Origin: Sarocladium kiliense | Taxonomy: Eukaryota > Ascomycota > Sordariomycetes > Hypocreales > Sarocladiaceae | DNA length: 64,000 bases | Direction of reading: 5' to 3' | Assembly: GCA_030734395.1 (NCBI GenBank) | Contig: JAUZTG010000047.1 | Coordinates: 1-64,000, forward strand | In this document: piece after piece, positions 56,759 through 64,000 of the stretch | Layout: every line of letters starts with the position of its first letter | Position numbering within the stretch: the stretch's first letter is position 1 | Notes under the pieces: generated by a model | The model's input: the letters and a program-made list of their open reading frames with translations, nothing else | What the model was told of the DNA's origin: nothing | The model's database searches: none | Program-made: the position numbers and the translations under genes

Positions 56759-58601
56759 ATGACGTTGCTCGGTACTCTTGCGGCTCGGGCTCGCCTGCCT
56801 ACAGCAGACCGGGCGATGGCCAATGTCTGGATCAACGATGATATTCGTCCATTGGAACCAGAGCGACGGACATGGACGACATGGACCTTTGTTTCGTTCT
56901 GGTTGGTAAATCAGATTGCTAGTACGTTTGTCACAATACTTCGCCGGCAGCCAATCTTCTGATCAAGGGTTTTACAGTCTCCAACTGGCAGCTTGGTGCC
57001 TCACTCGTTGCAACCGGCCTGAGTGTGTGGCAAGCTGTTGTAGCCACCATTATCGGCAAAGTCATTATTGCGCTCGTAGCCATCTTCAACGGCCACGTCG
57101 GCGCAAAATGGCACATTGGCTTCCCGGTTATCTCCCGCTACATCTGGGGCCCGTACGGCTCGTTCCTTGCTATTGTTCAGCGAATCATACTCTCTTTAGT
57201 GTGGTTCTCAGTCCAGTCATGGACCGGCGGAATTTGCGTATCAGTTATCCTGTCGGCTATCTTCCCCTCCTTTCAGAACATCCGCGATGTTTTCCCTAAT
57301 AACCCCAGCCTTGAAACAAAACAATTCGTTGGCTGGATACTTTTCAACATCGCCATGATACCTGTCATCTACATCCAGCCACACAAGATCAAGCGACCGC
57401 TACTCGTCTTCAATATCCTAGCGTCGACAACTCTTGTCTCAATGATGGTCTGGTCACTCGCAAAAGCCGGAGGCGGCGGGCCACTATTGTCACAAGGAGC
57501 CACCGCATTGAGCTCTTCAGAACTGGGCTGGTCCATGACCTCTGGTGTCACAACCGTAATTGGGGGCATTGCAGTGGGCCTTACAAACGCAAACGACTAT
57601 ACGCGATTTGCACGAAGGCCGGGTGACCAGGTTTTCGGTCAATGGTTTTCGATAATGCGAGTCTGAACGATGATGTTCTTAAGCAATGGCGCTAACTGAT
57701 CATAGTTTCTTTGGCACTCTATTCCCCTTGTTCGGCTGCTTGGCTGCTTCCGCTACCCAAAGCTTTTGGGGCGAAGCCATATGGAATCCTCGTAAGTTCC
57801 GCCTACCCCCCTTTCCCACATTCCGCGAGGGTCTTACTAACCCGGTCGCTCTCAGCTATTATGTGTCAGAAATGGCTAGATGAGAACTACAGTCCAGGCG
57901 GCCGGGCAGCGGCTTTTTTTGCTGGAGTTGGACTCGTGCTCTGCCAGATTTCTATCAATGTTGTCGACAATGCCTACAGCGCTGGGATGGACATGGCCGG
58001 CCTTTTCAGCTCTTACATAAACATCCGCCGTGGCGCCTTCATTGGTCTGATCCTGAGCATTGCTATGTGCCCTTGGGAGCTTCTCTCATCCGCGGCGGTC
58101 TTCATCTCCGTCCTGTCGGCCTACAGCGTCTTTTTGGGTCCTATTATCGGTATACAGGTTTGTGACTACTGGATCGTTCGAAGAACGAACGTCAAGCTTT
58201 CTGATCTTTTTGATCCCCGCCCAAAAAGCATCTACTATTTCTGGAAAGGGGTTAATCCGCGCTCCTTTATATCTTGGTTCCTGGGCTTTGCCACACAGCT
58301 GCCTGGGTTTGCTACGACGGTGACTCCAACTCAGGTTCAGGTAGGAACCACGTGGATTCATCTTTTCAATCTTGCGTTCCCGCTGGGGTTTGCCATTTCA
58401 TTTACAGTACACTTCGCGCTGAACTATTTTTTCCCGCCGGCTGGCGTTGGAGAGATTGACATGTCAGATGATTTTGGCACCTTCACTCCGGAGGAAGCTA
58501 TGAAGATTGGCATCGACAATTACATCGAGGGCAAAGACGTCGGGGTCGAAACAAATACGAGAAAACCCTCGGCGGTGGAAACTACTGCGATGAAAGTTTG
58601 A
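56759..58601 (+). CDS. NCS1-family nucleobase/hydantoin/allantoin permease
   Basis: 557 aa from exons 56759-56921, 56978-57656, 57706-57791 and 57856-58601. Twelve-helix NCS1 carrier: NVWINDDIRPLEPERRTWT and ISNWQLGASLVATGLSVWQA (helix 1), FPVISRYIWGPYGSFLAIVQRIILSLVWFSVQSWTGG, LTNANDYTRFARRPGD and QVCDYWIVRR. These motifs fit the fungal Fur-type branch (uracil, allantoin, uridine and related compounds). The 49-bp intron at 57657-57705 begins with GC instead of GT (GCGAGT...ATAG); only this join keeps the frame. Plasma membrane. Head to head with the hydantoinase fusion, so hydantoin-like substrates are plausible. Confidence 0.92.
57657..57705 (+). other. GC-AG intron in the permease gene
   Basis: Donor GCGAGT, branch GCTAAC, acceptor CATAG. 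Reading phase 2 before and after matches only with this donor; the nearby GT dinucleotides give wrong phases or a stop. GC-AG introns are about 1% of fungal introns. Confidence 0.75.
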
Positions 58602-59580
58602 CGTAGTAGATAACCGATAGACATAAATCGCGTACTCATAAGTTTTGGACTAGAAGTCTCACTTACCTCTTGAATTGTCTCTCCCCAATATTTTGCGGCA
58701 TGAGACAGCTTGTGAACAATCAGTCCCCTAGAAGGAGAAATGTCGTTCTTCAAAGACATAGCTGTGAATTCTACCTCTATAATTTGCGTAATTCTCGACA
58801 TGCTCCGAAATTTGTCCTCTTTGCGTGGCGGCCACAGTGGGTACACCACGGTCATAACCAAGACCAGACGGAATAATTATTCAACAAGGGTGCAATTCCT
58901 GCAACTTGAGCAAGTGCAAATGATCCTACACTGCGCTGCCATGATAACAGAGCTGTGTGGCATATATCACACAAAGGATTGAGCCAGCAGTTGCGACATG
59001 ACAATGCTGGCTACGCGCCGTGAAGTAAGGGCTGGTCAAAGGTGGCCTTGAAATGAGCGTATAAGATCTGTAGCAAGGGACGAGCGAAGCAGACAGGCGG
59101 TACGCGTGGGTTCATCAACTAACATGTCGGAACAAATAGCCATTCTTAGCAGAAGCTCACCTCTCCTGCGTTTCTTATCAGTTGCAAGTAGACAAAGGTT
59201 TGATCACGATGGCTCCCAGAACATCACCAAGCAACTGGTCGTACGATCGTGGCCAGTGTACTCTTTGGAGAGAGAGGACCCGTAGCTTCTCCTCTTCGCT
59301 TGACTCTGTCTTATAAGTGCTGTTCACGTATAGGCTCACGAGTGTCTCAATACAACCCCAAAAGGTTTCTGTCGGACATTTAACTCCATTCCTTCCTAGA
59401 CAATCAGCACCTGCCAGCAGTCATCACCGGGATGTCATGTCACTACTAAGACGAGGTTGCTTCACTCAACCTGAGCAGACTTGTCCGTGAAGAAAGATCT
59501 CTATTTTCCTAGATCTGACAGCATATATACCATGAAGGGATCTTGGTCATGAACATTACACTGCTCCGACTGGTACATAG
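58602..59580. other. Intergenic region, no gene seen
   Basis: About 980 bp between convergent genes. The frames present are short and random-looking. Confidence 0.45.
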
Positions 59581-61220
59581 TTACACCTGCACCGCCTGTA
59601 GATGGGACTGCGCCAGGTTGGTGAAGAAACTGGCACCAGCAACCTTAGTTGGCGTTGCCGGATCTGTCGCATTGCAAAGCTCTGCGAAGCTACCCTGTTT
59701 CTGCAGCTTCGTCTCAACATACTTGACGTACTTTTGCAAGCTGCACGACTGCCCTGGGCCATCTTGGCATGAAGGAACTGGGTACACAGCATCATTGAGG
59801 CGGATCCGGATGTATGTGTTCTCAGCGGCTTGAGACTGCTTCCCTTTAGCCTTCGAAGCCCCGGTCGGGCGTGGCTTGCAGGACCGTGTGCTGCTGGCTG
59901 GTGGAGCGGGCGTCTTGCGACAGTTGAGACGTTCAAAGGCAATGGTACCACGCATGGGCGAGAGACGTGAGTTGCGCCACAGACGGTCCTCTGCTATTTT
60001 GTCGACTGGAAGTGGCTTCTGTCCGTCGAAAATCCCGCTGGCAACCACGAGCTCGTTGAGCTGCCCATCATTCAGGAAGCTCATCAAAAGCTTGGGCAGC
60101 TTGAACTTGCCGCCATTGAAGTTCGTGCCCTCGCTGTCAGGACCAGCCGAGAAACGTTCGAGAAGCGAATCAAGGAATGGGACCATCATCTTGGAAGCTA
60201 CCTTGGTTGCTGGGCCTACTCCATAATAGTAGCGTAAGTCTTGCTGATACTCGTACTGCTCCAGCTCTTTCTGAGTAAAGGTATTGCAGAAAGGGGACAG
60301 GTGGCCCCTAATCTGGGATTCGAAGCCGCAAATGTAAGGGAATGAGTTCCACTGGCTGTCGGTCAAGTTCAGGTCTCCCTGGATATACTTTGAAAGACGC
60401 GCAATATAGGCGGGCATCCATTCTTTTTGCCAAGCGTTCTGTTGCACGCTACTATCGTCCACAAAGGACGGGCACATATCAGAAGGAGCGAGTGTATCAC
60501 CCAGATGCTCGGGGAATCCTTTGCCCGAGACAGACACAACGGTGCCGCGAGACGAGTTAGTCCCTAAATACCCTTGAACAAACAGTTGAGCAGTCTGGAT
60601 CACACGGGGATACTGGTTCGCCCAGACAAAGAACTCATCACCCTCCTGGTAAAGATCAGGGTACCGAATTCGCAGAGTATAGCCCAGGTCGAAAAGCTCT
60701 TTGTAGCCAGTTTTGCTGAGCTGGGCGATCTGGATGTCAGGATTGCTTAGAGGAGTGTCCCAGTCATGGATGAAAGACAAGGGCCCAGTGGCCTTGTAAT
60801 TGTCTCCCTTGAACTATCACTGCAGATCAGTAATTGTCATGGATGCGAGCCAGAGGTCGTTGAACCCACCAGCTTAACCATATCCAACCATCCACTATGT
60901 GCGCCAGAGTCAGGATAGCGGGATCCATGGCGGAGAACATAGGCCGCCTGATCAACATAGCACTCTTCCGGAACATCGGAAGAGACACCATGAATATCGG
61001 GGCCTATGGAGCGTCAGTTCGTGAGGCCGTCGAGGTGCATTCAAGTCGGCTTACCTGGTTGCCATGGTCCATTACCCCCGAGATGACCAAGTGGGTTTTT
61101 TGCCGATGCACCATCCGGTGTGAGAATCGGTCTGATGGGATCAAGCAGGGTCTGGGCTCCCGAAGCCTGCGTGATGCCGGCATATGCCGCAAGACCTAAT
61201 GCGACGGCCTTCATGCTCAT
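59581..61220 (-). CDS. Secreted histidine acid phosphatase (phytase-like)
   Basis: 510 aa from exons 61220-61055, 61003-60870 and 60813-59581. Signal peptide MSMKAVALGLAAYAGITQAS. Exon 2 supplies the catalytic phosphohistidine motif LRHGSRYP, which confirms the splicing. Further on: GYKELFDLGYTLRIRYP, FFVWANQYPRVIQTAQLFVQG, PYICGFESQIRG, and MSFLNDGQLNELV where classical enzymes have the HD proton-donor motif. The C-terminus has MRGTIAFERLNC, a Ser/Pro/Lys-rich insert, then IRIRLNDAVYPVPSC. Many cysteines pair in disulfides. It releases phosphate from phosphomonoesters outside the cell. The HD replacement may be a subfamily trait; I recall LNDG in related fungal acid phosphatases. Confidence 0.88.
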
Positions 61221-62380
61221 GATGAATGCAAGCAGTGCTAGGTGCGGCAAAGATCGGTTGGGTCAGACTGACAGACAAAGAACCGTGGCAAAATAATTGG
61301 GTGGGTTACATTGCAGTCTTATACTTGCGTCAACAATCTGGGCCACACTGGTCTACGGTAGTACATGGGGCGTGACAGGGTACAGGTAGCCGAGGGGCGC
61401 TCACCTTCACCGTCGCTTGAGACCAGACTTTGACCAGCTCCTTCGGGCTTCAAGGCACAATTGATAAGCGGAAAAGGCAAACAAATACCATTCGCCGTTG
61501 AATTCGGTGATAAGGATCGCCACGTGATTGGTAGGTGACCTCCTGAATAGGAAGCCGTGTCGGGCATAATCCGATATGGACGCTGTAATTTGCTTCCAGC
61601 CACGTGGAACGAATGAGGTGGACTGATTCGACGGGATGGAAGGCATCTCTTGCAAGGTTCCATGAGGTCTTCGAACTTTAGAGGAATTATCTCATGTCCT
61701 TGTCCACTATTCAGGGCCGTATCTCCGAGTGCGGAGGCATAGTCCTTTTCATAGCCTCCACGCCGCGTATGATCCTTACAGTTGCTGTATCACGGGCGCG
61801 CATGCCCAGATCGCAGCTCCATTTCATCTTCCACGTGGGCTACGTGATTCCGACCTCGGCACTTAGCCTGCGGGTAATAAGTGCTTCAGCGCCTGCGGAC
61901 CTCGTTCACATCATACGGCTCCACTCTCGCTAGATTTATGTAGTGAAGCAAAAGACCTATCCAGGCAATTCCAGCGCATGAATAGAATTCGAGGGGTAGC
62001 AATTGCAATCCCACAATAACGAACTGAACGACAACTGAACGACCACCACGTATGGGAATGTGCAACATTAGGCTTATTATTATCATGATACTTGGTCAAT
62101 GTCGACTCGACTTTCGTTGACCTTCAAAGCAGCTGGAATGTGATGGTAGTGCTTTTGTGGACAGTGGGTGGTCACGTCGGATAAAGTAGGCACGGCAGAC
62201 TCGGCATTCGTACCAGCCACCGACCAGACCAAAGTAGCCATCAACTTCTTTACATTGAGAAGCTTCAACGGGTATGAGAAAATTCAACGGATATCAGGCC
62301 GTCAGGCTTCTCGTTTGAGGCATGGGCTTCCCACTCGCGTCGGGCACAGTTAAAGGCACCATCGGGCTTGCCGTGATAAC
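61221..62380. other. Intergenic region, no gene seen
   Basis: About 1.16 kb: promoter of the phosphatase on one side and 3' region of the GST on the other. Overlapping small frames on both strands show no recognisable protein. Confidence 0.45.
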
Positions 62381-63423
62381 CTAGTCCGCATCTCGCCGCA
62401 TAGCCTCCTGAATCCATCCTGATCGTTCCCTCCCGATCCTCTCCAATTCTTCATCTGGGAGCTCATTAAGCTGAAGATAAATATGCGGGCTTGGTACATT
62501 CCGGCCCTTCTCAAATCCAGGGCGTTCAAGCAGCCTATACATCCATTCTTTCACATGAGGAAACTCATCAATCTGAGACAAGCCGCTATACTCTAAAAGT
62601 GCGCGCAGATTAACGTCTTGTCGTCTCTGTTGTTCTCCGAAATCCCTCTACACTGTTGAAGAAGGAGGCTTACTGCAAGCTGTGGCCCATGGCCAGATGG
62701 CGATATCAGCGATTGTGAGATGATCACCCACGAGGAAACCAGATGTGTTCCTTGCGAGCGCTTCATTCATAGTACGATACAGCCGACGTGTCTCGTTAAC
62801 ATACCGCTTCAAGGCGTACGGGTAGTCGCCAAATGCGGACACTAAAATGTAACGATGTTAGTCTTTGCAGCTCCATCATCTGACCAGAATAAGGGTCCCA
62901 AGCACACTCTTGAAATGATTTGCCTGGCCTTGCATTGGCCCGAGCCCGCTGACCTGCCAAAAAAGCTATCGCTTCCCAATCAGAGCTGAACTTGTCCAAT
63001 AATAATGGCCACCGGTCTTCTTACCCAGCTAGTCATCTCCCAATGTTCCTTTGTTCCTCGCGGATACGAAATCTTGTGGTCCTTATCGTATTGGTCGACG
63101 AGGTATTGCAGGATGGCGCCGCTTTCCCAGATATTTAGGTTGTTGCCGCTCCCGTCTTTATCTACAACAGCCGGGATGCGGCCATTGGGATTAATATCCA
63201 AATACCATTGCTCCTTTTGTTCATGCTCAAAGAGGTTCACCGGGCGGATCTGTCGACATCGTGTTAGGCTGCTTCTTTTTCCTTCTAAAGTGTGCGAATA
63301 TCATCATTGCTCCTCAGATCTTACGTTGTATTCCAAGCCTAATTCCTCAAGAGCAATAGAAACTTTGAGTGGGTTTGGCGTACCCTCACAATAAAGAGTA
63401 ATATTGTGCTCCTTAGTGTTCAT
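62381..63423 (-). CDS. Ure2-like glutathione S-transferase
   Basis: 253 aa from exons 63423-63325, 63249-63025, 62965-62908, 62841-62674 and 62592-62381. Thioredoxin-like N-domain: ITLYCEGTPNPLKVSIALEELGLEYN, NPNGRIPAVVD (cis-Pro) and NIWESGAILQYLVDQYD (glutathione contact ES). The short exon 3 gives FWQVSGLGPMQGQANHF, the hallmark of the Ure2-like class; a longer frame over it is out of phase. C-domain: YALKRYVNETRRLYRTM and GDHLTIADIAIWPW. Such fungal enzymes conjugate or reduce electrophiles with glutathione in the cytosol. It is not the zeta class, so it is not an obvious maleylacetoacetate isomerase for the dioxygenase. Confidence 0.9.
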
Positions 63424-64000
63424 TTTGGCGGAAACGGGATGATGCGTTGGGGCGATCCAGTTCGATATGCAGATTCGTGATTAAGTTGTGACAGTAAGGC
63501 GCACAAGTATATGGCAATGATTTGGAAGTCGGGTTCTTCTGCCCGGGGTCTTCTTTTGCCCTGAGATTTATGGCCGGAAACTTGCTTTTATTTATATCAT
63601 TCAACGACTTCGATGGCTACGGAAAAGTTTCGCCGGGCACGTTCAACATGTGTGGAGACACCATTATGGTACCGTGTGAAGGGAATGAGCCAGGACTCCC
63701 GAGTCCATTATAGGATCAAGGTGTCCCTAAGACGGCCTAGCCTGTATGCTACCTCATATATCTTGCCTCCTGCTAGATTCGTCATTTTCTGAGGGTCGGC
63801 CTTTGTTCACGCTAGGTCATCACGCAGCACACCCCAGTCCACCTCAACAAGTCGCACCTTGGACAAAATAGGTTAATGGTCTTCCGAAATGAGGAAAGGT
63901 AAAGCTTTGTCCTTAAAAGTGTCTGGTTAAACCGCGATACATCCTAGGCATAAATGGCTTGATTATGAATCGACTGATTGGCGCTGCTTACTCTGCTGCT
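63424..64000. other. Window end, no gene seen
   Basis: 577 bp upstream of the GST. It should contain that gene's promoter; no coding region is supported. Confidence 0.4.

Noticed and set aside
62796..62999. A frame reading KFSSDWEAIAFLAGQRARANARPGKSF inside the GST gene
   Set aside because: Shifting phase gives the conserved FWQVSGLGPMQGQANHF of Ure2-like GSTs with proper splice sites, so this frame is a shadow.

Overview
The window is nuclear DNA of a filamentous ascomycete (Pezizomycotina). The genes carry 1 to 7 short introns (about 47-93 bp) with GT-AG ends and CTAAC/CTGAC-like branch points. The protein families are typical of these fungi: Zn2Cys6 regulators, MFS pumps, a secreted DUF7136 protein, germin-like cupins, a histidine acid phosphatase and a Ure2-like GST. 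AT-rich islands without genes look like repeats decayed by RIP. TTAGGG-like tracts near the left end hint at a subtelomeric or accessory region; species cannot be named from this sequence. Exon joins were worked out by hand from splice signals, reading phase and family conservation; all multi-exon models below close in frame. Spans run from first to last coding base, introns included.

Layout. 0-6 kb: a DUF7136 cell-surface gene between telomere-like repeats, an AT-rich repeat island and an F-box gene. 6-25 kb: a broken BTB gene, a regulator without a zinc cluster, an MDR reductase, a small cupin, a Zn2Cys6 regulator beside a dienelactone-hydrolase-like enzyme, a 179-bp tandem repeat array upstream of a secreted germin-like cupin, a broken amine-oxidase-type gene and an AIF/FSP1-like FAD oxidoreductase.

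26-43 kb is the most cluster-like block. It holds a Baeyer-Villiger-type monooxygenase divergent from a homogentisate-dioxygenase family enzyme, a C2H2 plus Zn2Cys6 regulator, two divergent SDRs, an MFS transporter and an HSL-type esterase. The enzyme set fits breakdown of an aromatic ketone: ketone to ester, ester to phenol/hydroquinone, then ring cleavage. This is inference.

44-59 kb: an orphan membrane protein, a Zn2Cys6 regulator divergent from a secreted FMN-dependent 2-hydroxyacid dehydrogenase, an UNC93-like transporter, a hydantoinase A-DUF917 fusion and a divergent NCS1 nucleobase/hydantoin permease. The last three look like uptake and hydrolysis of a hydantoin-type nitrogen ring. 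59-63.5 kb: a secreted histidine acid phosphatase and a Ure2-like glutathione S-transferase.

No tRNA, rRNA or CRISPR could be supported. Long stretches (notably 1.5-3.8, 17.6-20.8, 30.2-32.9, 43-44.7 and 49.4-51 kb) show no credible gene.
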